A stretch of 64,000 bases of DNA from Asticcacaulis solisilvae (lineage in GTDB: Bacteria; Pseudomonadota; Alphaproteobacteria; Caulobacterales; Caulobacteraceae): assembly GCF_017875235.1 (NCBI RefSeq), contig NZ_JAGGMI010000010.1, positions 62,001 to 126,000 of the forward strand, given 5' to 3'. Position numbers and translations under genes: made by a program. This document shows, piece after piece, positions 24,965-32,980 of this stretch. Positions within the stretch are counted from its first letter, which is position 1, and each line of letters begins with the position of its first letter. The notes beneath the pieces are model-generated. The model saw only the letters and a list, made by a program, of their open reading frames with translations, did no database searches and was not told the origin of the DNA.

Positions 24965-26347
24965 CTAGGACTCCGGCAGCGCCGCGTTGAGCGATACGCC
25001 GCTGTCGCGCAGCGCGTCCGCGGCCGATTTGGCGACGTGGGCAGCGGCCTTGGGCGACATCAGCGCGGCCGTCTTCATGCTGGCGTGGGTGACGCCGGCC
25101 AGGCGCGCGACGGCCATCTGGCGGTAATTGTCGAAACCCTGAACCATGCAGGCGCCGGCGGATGCCTTCGCGGCGGTGCTCAGCGCACCCAGATAGTCCT
25201 TCAAAGCGTCTTCGTCGCGCTTGACGCCATCGTATTCAATGCAGACGCCCGACAGGCCGCACTTGTTGAGCGTCGAAATGACCTTGCGGTCAGGGCTGAC
25301 GGACCCGACCACGGTCATGCAGAACGGCTTGATCAGCGACACGATTTCCAGCACGCGGTGCGGCGGCACGCCGTCCAGCCCCCGCACTTCGAACAGGACC
25401 TTCAGCCCAAGCTCGGCCGCGGCGCGCGCGACTTCGGTCGTGATCTTCTGACGCGCCCGCGCCGATGCGAAGGTCGAAAACGCCGCCGGCACGACCATCA
25501 TCATCTTGCGCTGTTCGGCGGTCTTCAGCCTGAGCAGCTTCAGGCCCTGGTCGATATTGGTCAGGTCGACGTGCTCGCGCAGGTTCCAGTCGAGATTGGC
25601 CAACGCCTTGCGGTCCAGCAGGGTGTTGTCGATATTCTCCATCACCATGGCTTCGAGACGATGGCCGATCATGACCATCTTCTTCATCTCGAACAGGGGT
25701 TCGACGGCGCTGGCGACCTTGAGGTTGCGGCCGCCATAGCTCACGGTCGCCGCGACGATGACGGGACGATTGGCGGCCTGCGCCTGGGCGCCGTTGCCGC
25801 CGGTGGTATCGCCGCCCGCTTCGGAATTGAACTGGCCGTTGCGCGTCTTGAGCGGTCCCTGGTCGACCTCGCCCGGTCCAAACCAGGTGTTGAGGTCGAT
25901 CTTCTTCAGCAGGAAGGCGTCGACGTCCTCGACATGGACCTCGTAGATCGGCACTTCGAGCGAAGACATGTCACCGACGAAAAAGCCGCACAGGTCGCGC
26001 CAGATATCGGCCACGGCCAGGGCGCCCTTGCGCGAGCCTATGGCGGGCAACAGCGCCATCCAGGCGTCGTCATTGATCTTGATGCACCAGTTGGGCTCTT
26101 CGAACTGGCGCTCGAAGGTCGTCTTCAGGTGCGCGAATACGAATTCGGCCTTGGCATCCCACTTGGCGCCTAGGCGCACGATGAGCGTATCGAGCTTTAG
26201 CAGGAAGGCCCGGCCGGTAATATCCACCTTGGTTTCACGCAGGCGCTCGACAATGACCACCGCGTCTTCACGTACCAGCGGCAGCTTTTCAGTGCCGGAC
26301 GCCAGTGCGGCCAGGTCTGCGGGAACAGCTGGATCAGTATCTGACAT
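24965..26347 (-). CDS. Uncharacterised protein, possible degenerate EAL-type domain
   Basis: I do not recognise this 460-residue soluble protein with certainty. Its N-terminal 150 residues are mixed alpha/beta (VVIVERLRETKVDITGRAF). A Gly/Ala/Gln linker occupies about 170-200. The C-terminal 250 residues resemble the layout of an EAL phosphodiesterase: VEPLFEMKKMVMIGHRLEAM, then MMMVVPAAFSTFAS, KVLFEVRGL and SGVCIEYDGV. The EAL signature and its metal-binding acids are not evident. If correct, it would be an inactive c-di-GMP-related protein. A CtrA-type box lies about 55-70 bases upstream of its start, in the region shared with the divergent DUF2336-like gene. Confidence 0.45.
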   Translation of the reverse strand: MSDTDPAVPADLAALASGTEKLPLVREDAVVIVERLRETKVDITGRAFLLKLDTLIVRLGAKWDAKAEFVFAHLKTTFERQFEEPNWCIKINDDAWMALLPAIGSRKGALAVADIWRDLCGFFVGDMSSLEVPIYEVHVEDVDAFLLKKIDLNTWFGPGEVDQGPLKTRNGQFNSEAGGDTTGGNGAQAQAANRPVIVAATVSYGGRNLKVASAVEPLFEMKKMVMIGHRLEAMVMENIDNTLLDRKALANLDWNLREHVDLTNIDQGLKLLRLKTAEQRKMMMVVPAAFSTFASARARQKITTEVARAAAELGLKVLFEVRGLDGVPPHRVLEIVSLIKPFCMTVVGSVSPDRKVISTLNKCGLSGVCIEYDGVKRDEDALKDYLGALSTAAKASAGACMVQGFDNYRQMAVARLAGVTHASMKTAALMSPKAAAHVAKSAADALRDSGVSLNAALPES

Positions 26348-26401
26348 GCAACGCCCTTGAGGGGACTACTAACAACAGTCTGCCACCTTAGGACGGGTCA
26401 A

Positions 26402-26417
26402 TTGAAACAAGATTAAC
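26402..26417. promoter_or_regulatory. Candidate CtrA-binding box
   Basis: TTGA, seven bases, then TTAAC matches the Caulobacter CtrA consensus TTAA-N7-TTAAC at eight of nine defined positions. It lies between two divergent genes of signalling type. Confidence 0.35.
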
Positions 26418-26548
26418 ACGCGCGTCAAAAATCTGAAAAACTGTACGCGAGAGCACACAACTCGGTTATCGCAAGACATTAAGCAAGTGTTCACCATGCC
26501 CTGTCAGATTCCATTAAAGATATTTCCGTCTGTCGGGTTCAACACGCC

Positions 26549-27427
26549 TTGCGCACGCACGCCCTTACCGTTCCACAGTTTGCCGCCGCTGCCGAAACGG
26601 CGCCCCAGACGCCTGGTCCCCTGACTATCGCGCGTCCGCCGGTTCATGCGCGCGATTTTCATGCCTCGCCCGGCTATGTCTGGCTGGCGCACAGCCAGGC
26701 ACGACCGGTGGAACGCGTCAGCGAACCACGCCCCCCCATCCAGTCGCTGCAGGACCTGGTCGTCCAACTGTGCCAGATGCCGGTCGACCTGGCCGCCCCC
26801 CTGATCGGCGGCCAGGTGTCGTCGCTCGACACCCCTGCCCTGCTGGCCCTCATCGCCGCCACCGGTGAGCCTCATCACCTGCTGGTGGCTCGCCGCCCCG
26901 ACCTCGACGCCCGCGTCCTCAAGGCCCTGATCCGCTCAAATAGCGACGCCGTGCTGGTGGCCGTGGCGGAAAACCACAGGTTGCGCTTCGATGACGATGA
27001 CCAGACCACGCTGGCACGCCTGGCCAATGAGCGTCCACGCCTACGCGCCGCCCTGCTGCGTCACCCCGCCCTGTCGCGCGCCAGCCGGCGCATCGTCGCT
27101 GGCTATGGCCTGAGCGACGACAACCTGAAGCTGGTGCGAATCTTACGCGCCGGCCGGCTGGACCGTTTCCTGCTCGAAAGCGCCCGCCGGCTCGATTGCG
27201 AAGCCACGCACCTGCAGCGCGCCGTCGCAGGTCCGTCGGCGGCGCCGCTGGCGCTCCTGTGCTGCGCGCTGGGGCTCGACCGCGCCATCTTCCTCAATCT
27301 CCTGCCGCACTGGCAATCCGCGCGCCCCGGCGATGCCGATTGCAACGCCGCGCACCGGCCGCTGATCCTGTCGATCTTCAGCCTGTCCCCGGCCGAAGCC
27401 CGGCAAAAACTCCTGATCGCGGCCTGA
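26549..27427 (+). CDS. DUF2336-like protein
   Basis: The 292-residue protein is largely helical. Its middle (PDLDARVLKALIRSNSDAV, LVAVAENHRLRF, RPRLRAALLRHPALS) follows the repeated helix pattern seen in DUF2336 proteins, an alphaproteobacterial family of unknown function. The C-terminal half has LALLCCALGLDRAIFLNLLP. The start is uncertain. TTG at 26549 is the best in-frame option I find, since the nearby ATG (26496) is in another frame that stops early. A second DUF2336 protein is encoded 1.5 kb downstream. Confidence 0.55.
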   Translation: MRTHALTVPQFAAAAETAPQTPGPLTIARPPVHARDFHASPGYVWLAHSQARPVERVSEPRPPIQSLQDLVVQLCQMPVDLAAPLIGGQVSSLDTPALLALIAATGEPHHLLVARRPDLDARVLKALIRSNSDAVLVAVAENHRLRFDDDDQTTLARLANERPRLRAALLRHPALSRASRRIVAGYGLSDDNLKLVRILRAGRLDRFLLESARRLDCEATHLQRAVAGPSAAPLALLCCALGLDRAIFLNLLPHWQSARPGDADCNAAHRPLILSIFSLSPAEARQKLLIAA

Positions 27428-27481
27428 TCGCCTGCTGATTTATTTAGACTTTAAGAGATAAAGCAGGTTAGACCTTGCGTT

Positions 27482-28240
27482 ATGTCCCTTCGTCTCGACT
27501 TCACCGCCTCCGAACGTCCCGAAGCCCAGGCCGCCTGTGCGCGGCTCAAGGCGCTCTACGGCTCGGCCGCCAAGCCGGATGTCGTCGTGGCGCTTGGCGG
27601 TGACGGCTTCTTGCTGCAGACCGTCCACCGCTACCTGCGTGAACAGATCCCGATCTTCGGCATGAACCGCGGCAGCGTCGGCTTCCTGCTCAACGACTTC
27701 TCAGAAGACGCGCTGCTCGAACGGATCCTCAAGAGCGAAAGCACCCTGATCAGTCCCCTGAGCATGACGGCGCGCGACCGCGACGGCCGCGAGCATCAGT
27801 CCCTCGCCTTCAATGAAGTCTCGATCCTGCGCCAGACCCACCAGGGCGCCAAGCTGCGCATCTTCATCGACGGCACGGTCCGGCTAGATGAACTGATCTG
27901 CGACGGCGCCATGGTCGCCACGCCCGCCGGATCGACCGCCTACAACCTGTCGGCGCACGGCCCGATCATCCCCCTGACCGCCAAGGCGCTGGCACTGACG
28001 CCGATCAGCGCCTTCCGACCGAGGCGCTGGCGCGGCGCCATCCTGCCGCACACCGCCCAGGTCCGCTTCGAGGCGCTGGAGGTCGACAAGCGTCCGATCA
28101 GCGCCACCGCCGATACATTCGAAGTTCGCGACGTCGTGTCCGTCGACATCTCCGAAGCCGACAATCTCAAGGCAACCCTGCTGTTCGACGCCGGCAACGG
28201 CTATGACGAACGCGTCATGGCGGAACAGTTCGCGTCGTAA
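27482..28240 (+). CDS. nadK: NAD kinase
   Basis: NadK makes NADP from NAD and ATP. The 252-residue protein has the diagnostic GGDGFLL (39-45), the conserved NEVS and the segment DGAMVATPAGSTAYNLSAHGP, followed by the C-terminal beta region. It is the short alphaproteobacterial form. It begins 54 bases after the DUF2336-like gene. A near-palindrome CTTAAACCCGACCGGGTTAAG (28301-28321) follows and may mark the next promoter. Confidence 0.95.
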   Translation: MSLRLDFTASERPEAQAACARLKALYGSAAKPDVVVALGGDGFLLQTVHRYLREQIPIFGMNRGSVGFLLNDFSEDALLERILKSESTLISPLSMTARDRDGREHQSLAFNEVSILRQTHQGAKLRIFIDGTVRLDELICDGAMVATPAGSTAYNLSAHGPIIPLTAKALALTPISAFRPRRWRGAILPHTAQVRFEALEVDKRPISATADTFEVRDVVSVDISEADNLKATLLFDAGNGYDERVMAEQFAS

Positions 28241-28300
28241 CGACTTTGGTTAAGCGTTCGCGCGGCGGAATGCACAATTTTTCGCTAACTATTAGCTCTT

Positions 28301-28321
28301 CTTAAACCCGACCGGGTTAAG
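28301..28321. promoter_or_regulatory. Near-palindrome upstream of the Hpt gene
   Basis: CTTAAACCC and GGGTTAAG are complementary apart from one extra A. The site is 39 bases before the Hpt start codon and 61 after nadK. It could be an operator or a weak terminator; no known consensus is matched. Confidence 0.35.
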
Positions 28322-28359
28322 GTCGCCCGACAAGACAAGCGTCCAAAGGTCACAGTACC

Positions 28360-28860
28360 ATGCCAATGCCGGAAAAAGCCCAGATCATCCAGGTCCCCAA
28401 CACGCTGCGCGCCAAGGTTGGCGGCCGGCTGGGCGCCCTTGACGCCGAAGCCATCGCCAAGGCCGAAGCCGCCCTGGCCGACCTGTCGGAACAGTTCGAC
28501 GACTGGCTGATGGATGAAATCCGCAAGCTGGAAGACGTCCAGAACCTGATCAAGACCGAGGGCTATACCGACGCGCACAGCGAACAGCTGTTCTACCGGG
28601 CGCATGACCTCAAGGGCCTTGGCACGACCTACGGCTATCCTTTCATCACCCGCGTCGCCGGTTCGCTGTGCAAGATGCTGGACGAGGACGACAAGCGCAA
28701 GCTGGCGCCGCGCAAGCTGGTCGACGCCCACCTCGACACCATCCGCGCCATCGTCCGCGACCAGATCAAGGCCGACAATCACCCGATGGGCAAGATCCTG
28801 GCCGAGACCCTGGAAGCGCGCGTCAAGGAACACCTCGACTCGATCGGCCGCAACACCTGA
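28360..28860 (+). CDS. Histidine phosphotransfer (Hpt) domain protein
   Basis: This 166-residue soluble, helical protein carries an Hpt site RAHDLKGLG with His82 as the expected phospho-acceptor. An LCKML segment in the next helix matches the four-helix bundle. Such proteins pass phosphate between hybrid kinases and response regulators. The N-terminal 40 residues (VGGRLGALDAEAI) and the C-terminal 50 are extra to the minimal domain. It is an orphan: no response regulator is adjacent. A kinase-like gene 1.4 kb downstream lacks its phospho-sites. It ends at an excellent terminator. Confidence 0.8.
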   Translation: MPMPEKAQIIQVPNTLRAKVGGRLGALDAEAIAKAEAALADLSEQFDDWLMDEIRKLEDVQNLIKTEGYTDAHSEQLFYRAHDLKGLGTTYGYPFITRVAGSLCKMLDEDDKRKLAPRKLVDAHLDTIRAIVRDQIKADNHPMGKILAETLEARVKEHLDSIGRNT

Positions 28861-28874
28861 TCCCCTTCGCTATC

Positions 28875-28919
28875 GACAATAAAAAAGCCGCCAGTTGTTC
28901 CGGCGGCTTTTTTATTGTC
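28875..28919. terminator. Bidirectional intrinsic terminator
   Basis: An 18-bp perfect stem, including the GC core AAGCCGCC / GGCGGCTT with A/T runs on both sides, sits between the convergent Hpt and DUF2336 genes. It can end transcription from either side. Confidence 0.93.
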
Positions 28920-28929
28920 CTGTCGTCTG

Positions 28930-30138
28930 TCAGGCGGCCCTGCCGAGCGCGGCTTCCGGCCCCGAAGCCTGCTCAGCCGTTTGCGTGCTCCACTTGCGGC
29001 CTTTGGAATCACGGTCCAGGCGCTCATAGAGATAGATGAGGTCTTCGCGCGGCGCGAACGGCACCTGAGTCAGGAAGCGCTCGATCAGACGCTCCTGGAA
29101 GCTGATCGCATCCAGGTGACCGGCTTCGGCGTGCAGGGTGCGCCAGGTATCGACCGCGATACGGAAGGTCTGGAACAGCCGGGCCGGCATGCCGGCCCGG
29201 TCGTAGATGGCGCGTAAGCCGAGCGATCCGGCGTCGTGCACCATCAGCCAGGTGCGGTCGTGCGACACGCCCGACAGTTCGGCCAGGGCGTGTTCGAAGA
29301 AGGGCATGTGGCCGCGCGCCAGGGCGCGCAGCATCAGCGACGGCGTCAGGCGGCCATTGGCCGACAGGTGTTTTACCAGTTCCGACGGGTCACGGCTGAC
29401 GCCCGAGGCGTCGGCCATGTCGAGCGTCGCCCGCTCCTGCGCCGCATTGACCAGTTCCACCGCCGTTTCCGGCTTGATGGCGTGACGCGTGACCAGGTGC
29501 TCGCGCATGGCCGCGCTGACCATGTGCACCAGGCGCTCGCTGATCGCCACCGGCAAGGTGGCGCGGTTGATCAGGACGCTGTGCAGGACTTCGGATTCGC
29601 CGAAACGGTCCACCACCTTGCCCATGCTGTTTTCGGAAAAACGGGCATTGTCGTTGGCGCAGGCGATGACGACCGCCTCTTCGACCGCGTTATCGGCCAG
29701 GGCGGCCGTCACGGTTTCCGACAGCGTCTCGCGCTTGGCGATGGCGATCTGGCGCGTGGCGCCGCCGCTGCGGATAATGTCGCTGAGGTCCTTGTCGGTG
29801 AACAGGGGCGAATGGCTGAGCAGGGGCACGGCGACACTGGCCACGTCCTGGGCCAGCGTCATGGCGACGTCGTGCGGCACCAGGTCCGAAGTGCGCAGGG
29901 TCACCGCCAGGGCGCGGCGCACCAGCTCGGCGGCGTCATGCGCCATCATGCGGATGATCTCCTGCGCCGCGGCGCGATCGCCTTCGGTCAGCTCGGCGCG
30001 CTCCATGACGCGGCAGATCTTATGCGTTGCCACGGCGCGGTCATCGGCATTCTCGCTTTTGACCAGGCGCTGGATATCGGCCTGGGACAGGGGGCTGCGG
30101 GCCGGAGCGGCGGAGCTTTGGACAGATGGCGCATTCAT
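28930..30138 (-). CDS. DUF2336 domain protein
   Basis: The 402-residue soluble protein is almost all helical. It has the repetitive pattern of the DUF2336 family (SPLFTDKDLSDIIRSGGA, QIAIAKRETLSETVTAAL, NAVEEAVVIACANDNARFSE), suggesting a HEAT-like array. Function is unknown; members are common in Caulobacterales and often lie near signalling genes. The ATG at 30138 begins MNAPSVQSSAAPARSPLSQ. A longer frame to 31140 runs antisense through the neighbouring kinase and is rejected. It is divergent from the kinase-like gene. Confidence 0.8.
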   Translation of the reverse strand: MNAPSVQSSAAPARSPLSQADIQRLVKSENADDRAVATHKICRVMERAELTEGDRAAAQEIIRMMAHDAAELVRRALAVTLRTSDLVPHDVAMTLAQDVASVAVPLLSHSPLFTDKDLSDIIRSGGATRQIAIAKRETLSETVTAALADNAVEEAVVIACANDNARFSENSMGKVVDRFGESEVLHSVLINRATLPVAISERLVHMVSAAMREHLVTRHAIKPETAVELVNAAQERATLDMADASGVSRDPSELVKHLSANGRLTPSLMLRALARGHMPFFEHALAELSGVSHDRTWLMVHDAGSLGLRAIYDRAGMPARLFQTFRIAVDTWRTLHAEAGHLDAISFQERLIERFLTQVPFAPREDLIYLYERLDRDSKGRKWSTQTAEQASGPEAALGRAA

Positions 30139-30306
30139 GAGCGAATCCTTCGGGACGAGTCCTTTTGGGGACCCCGAATTTTCGCGCGTTTTGCCTAACG
30201 AATCCTTTACCTCCGTGATCACGCTTCCGGCACGAGCCGTGATTATTCGCGACCAGAAATTGTAACGGTAAACCCGGCGGCAATCTCTATATGCTAGCGT
30301 TCCGGC

Positions 30307-32049
30307 ATGACCGCGTCCCAAGTGCCCTCCCACACCGTCCTGACCGATTACGGCCTGCGCGCGCAGGCGCGCATGTTCCCCTATACCCTGGGCTTTTTCG
30401 GTATTGGCCTGCCGCTGTTCATATGGGCGGCGGCGACCAGCGTGTCGCCGTGGCTGATGGCCGTCTATATCCTGCTGCTCAGCGGCATCTGGCCGGCCTT
30501 CATGGTCCTGCGCAACCGCTCCGAAGCGCTGGCCGCCGCGCCGCGCACAGAGGCCAACGTCAGGGCGCGCCTGCTGCGCCAGGGCGTTGGCGGCGGCCTG
30601 TGGGCCCTGTGCCTGACCGTCATCAGCCTGACCTCCGGCGGCACAAGTCCCGGCGCTGATGTCCTGATGATGATCTGCGCCGGCGCCGCCATCAGCATTA
30701 TCTTCTTCTGCACGCCCGTCCTGCTGCACCTGCTCACGGTCGGCCCCGCCGCCCTGATCGGCCCTATCCTCGTCCTCTACAGCGCACGGTCGGAAACCAG
30801 TTCGGCGCCGCTCATGACCGGCGGGCTGATCCTGGCCTTCGCCATGGCGCTGGTGCTCAACCGTCACATGCGCGAACACTATATGCTTCAGGTCAGCGCG
30901 CTCGACGCCGCGCGCGACCGCGAAGACGCGACGGCCGCCCGGGTGGCGCTGATGGAAACCCTGTCGCGCGAGGTCAAGACCGGGCTGCAGGGCATCGAGC
31001 ATCACCTGACCCAAGGCGCGGTCAGCCTCGCCCGCGCCCCCACGCCGCGCCGCCTGGTCGAGACGGCGCTGGAAGAAGTCGCCCGCCTGCAGACCATCCT
31101 GGTCACCACGCTGGATAATGACGAGGCCGAGGCCGGACACATCGCCGTCGAGCGACTGCCGCTCGATATCGAACTGATCTGCGAACGCGTCATGGCCGGG
31201 TTCGCATCGTTGGCCCAGGGCAAGGATCTGGGCTTCACCCTGTCAGCGTCGGAGATGCCCGCATCGGGCAGCGCGATCGGCGACACGCACCGGGTCGAGC
31301 AGATCCTGGAACATCTCGTCAGCAACGCCTTGCAATATACGCAACAGGGTCGGGTCGAAGTCCGCGTCACCCGTCCCGAGGGCACGCAGGTCGTACGCAT
31401 CGAAGTCGTCGATTCCGGCCCCGGCCTGTCCCCGGAAGAGGTCGAGCAGGCGTTCGCGCCTTATCAGCGCATCGCGCGTACCTCCGCCGGCTGCCCTGGC
31501 GCCGGCCTGGGGTTAAGCCTGTCGCGGTCGCTGGCGGCGCTGATGGGCGGAGACATGGGCGCCCAGTCGACCCCCGGCGTCGGCTCGAAATTCTGGCTGG
31601 ACCTGCCCTATGACGCCCTGGCCCCGGCGCCGGTGCGTCCCGCCGAGCCCGAGGCGGACGTTCCCGAAAGCGAAGCCTTCCTGCGTGTGCTGCTGCTGGC
31701 CAACGATTCCCTGCGCGCGGCGCAACTGCGCGACCAGCTTGAAGAGATGGGCCACCGCTGTCTGACCTCGACCTCGCGGGAACGCGCCCTGGCCCTGGCG
31801 CAAAAGGGCGGGCTGGACGCCTGCGTCATCGCGACCGGCAGTTTCGAAAACCTGCACGAGGACGTCAACCGGCAGACGCTCGATACCTTCCTGTCGAGCC
31901 TGCGCGCGACGCAGGAAGCGGCGCGGCTCAGGATCGTCGCCCTGCTGCCGAACGGCGACCAGGCCGAGGACCTGCAGTTGCTGGGGGTCAAGCCGCTGCT
32001 GCTGCCGCACAATCGTGAAGGCCTGTATCGCGCCCTTGTGTCGGATTAG
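30307..32049 (+). CDS. Histidine-kinase-like membrane protein lacking both phospho-acceptor residues
   Basis: The 580-residue protein has about six membrane helices (1-185) and a dimerisation helix region. An HATPase domain follows with N340 (HLVSNALQY), DSGPG (369-373) and GAGLGLSLS (398-406). A receiver-like tail runs from about 458. The H-box reads LSREVKTGLQGI, so Arg221 replaces the phospho-histidine and Gly replaces the usual proline. In the tail (LDACVIATG) Ala509 replaces the phospho-aspartate, and the acidic pair is lost. It may be an ATP-binding pseudokinase; His232/233 later in the helix are conceivable alternatives. Its stop overlaps the convergent transglycosylase stop. Confidence 0.75.
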   Translation: MTASQVPSHTVLTDYGLRAQARMFPYTLGFFGIGLPLFIWAAATSVSPWLMAVYILLLSGIWPAFMVLRNRSEALAAAPRTEANVRARLLRQGVGGGLWALCLTVISLTSGGTSPGADVLMMICAGAAISIIFFCTPVLLHLLTVGPAALIGPILVLYSARSETSSAPLMTGGLILAFAMALVLNRHMREHYMLQVSALDAARDREDATAARVALMETLSREVKTGLQGIEHHLTQGAVSLARAPTPRRLVETALEEVARLQTILVTTLDNDEAEAGHIAVERLPLDIELICERVMAGFASLAQGKDLGFTLSASEMPASGSAIGDTHRVEQILEHLVSNALQYTQQGRVEVRVTRPEGTQVVRIEVVDSGPGLSPEEVEQAFAPYQRIARTSAGCPGAGLGLSLSRSLAALMGGDMGAQSTPGVGSKFWLDLPYDALAPAPVRPAEPEADVPESEAFLRVLLLANDSLRAAQLRDQLEEMGHRCLTSTSRERALALAQKGGLDACVIATGSFENLHEDVNRQTLDTFLSSLRATQEAARLRIVALLPNGDQAEDLQLLGVKPLLLPHNREGLYRALVSD

Positions 32050-32945
32050 CTGCTGTACCCGCCGGTCCCCCCAAAGGCTTTCATCAAAGCCTCGCGTTTG
32101 CCTTCGCCGCCCTCGCCATCTGGTCCGAAGGCTGACAGAAGCTGGGCATTGAACAGCATGCCCGGTTCATTTTCGCCATTGCCGAACACCAGTTGCATAA
32201 TGGCGGCATCGGCGCGCAGCTTGTCGAGGCGCGCCACGATCTGCGGATTGCCGAAGACGTCATCGGCCGGCCTGGGGTTGGCCGCGGCCTGCAGCGTCAT
32301 GGGTTCGCTGCCGCCCGTCTTGGTCAGCCGCGCCGTGACCTCCGCGACGCTCAAGGGCTGGCCCTTGCGATAAAATATGGTCGGATTGGCGCGCGCCGCC
32401 GCCGGAAAGAGCGCCGCGGCCGAAGCTCCGGGACGATTGGCATTGGCGGTGATCAGGTCCGCCGCGCCATCTGGTCCCAGGAAGTGCGCGACGTAAAGCT
32501 CACCCTGCGTCGCGGCGCGGCCGATCCGGCCCTTGAGATAGGCGGCGTGGCCGGCGGTCATCTCCGCCGCCATGACGGCATTGGCGTCGGCATTATAGCG
32601 CAGGCCCAGCACCTGCTTGCGCATGTCGGCGGCGACGTGGAACCGCCCGTCCCTGCCCCGCGTGATATGTTCGGCGAAACCGCCATAACCGTGCTTGGCG
32701 CCCTTGGACTTCAGGACGCCTAGCCAAGTCTGCTCGATGAACTGGAACAGGCCGGCGGCCGAGGAGGTTGGCGCCTTGGCGTGCGGGTTGAGCGAGCTTT
32801 CGCGCTTCGCCGTCTTGACCAGATAGCTGAAATCGACGCCAGTGGCCTCCGCCGCACGCTGAATGGAGCCCATGACTCCGGTGGCGCCCGCTTCCGCGGC
32901 GCGCCCAAGCTGGCTCATAACGGACGGGTTACTCGGCAACGGCAT
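32046..32945 (-). CDS. Lytic transglycosylase domain protein
   Basis: The 299-residue protein has an SLT-type fold. A catalytic glutamate is in AKRESSLNPHAKA, followed by SSAAGLFQFIEQTWL, the usual substrate-groove motif of peptidoglycan-cleaving transglycosylases. The remainder is Ala-rich with no known domain. There is no obvious signal peptide, which is odd for a cell wall enzyme; export by another route or a flagellar role is possible, but nothing nearby proves it. The ATG at 32945 is preferred to a TTG two codons upstream. Confidence 0.75.
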   Translation of the reverse strand: MPLPSNPSVMSQLGRAAEAGATGVMGSIQRAAEATGVDFSYLVKTAKRESSLNPHAKAPTSSAAGLFQFIEQTWLGVLKSKGAKHGYGGFAEHITRGRDGRFHVAADMRKQVLGLRYNADANAVMAAEMTAGHAAYLKGRIGRAATQGELYVAHFLGPDGAADLITANANRPGASAAALFPAAARANPTIFYRKGQPLSVAEVTARLTKTGGSEPMTLQAAANPRPADDVFGNPQIVARLDKLRADAAIMQLVFGNGENEPGMLFNAQLLSAFGPDGEGGEGKREALMKAFGGTGGYSS

Positions 32946-32980
32946 GGGCAAATTTTGCCCTATGCATGGTTAATATGGCT

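Noticed and set aside
30139-31140. N-terminal extension of the DUF2336 protein by over 330 residues
   Set aside because: It runs antisense through the kinase-like gene, has biased composition, and a good ATG with family-like N-terminus lies at 30138.
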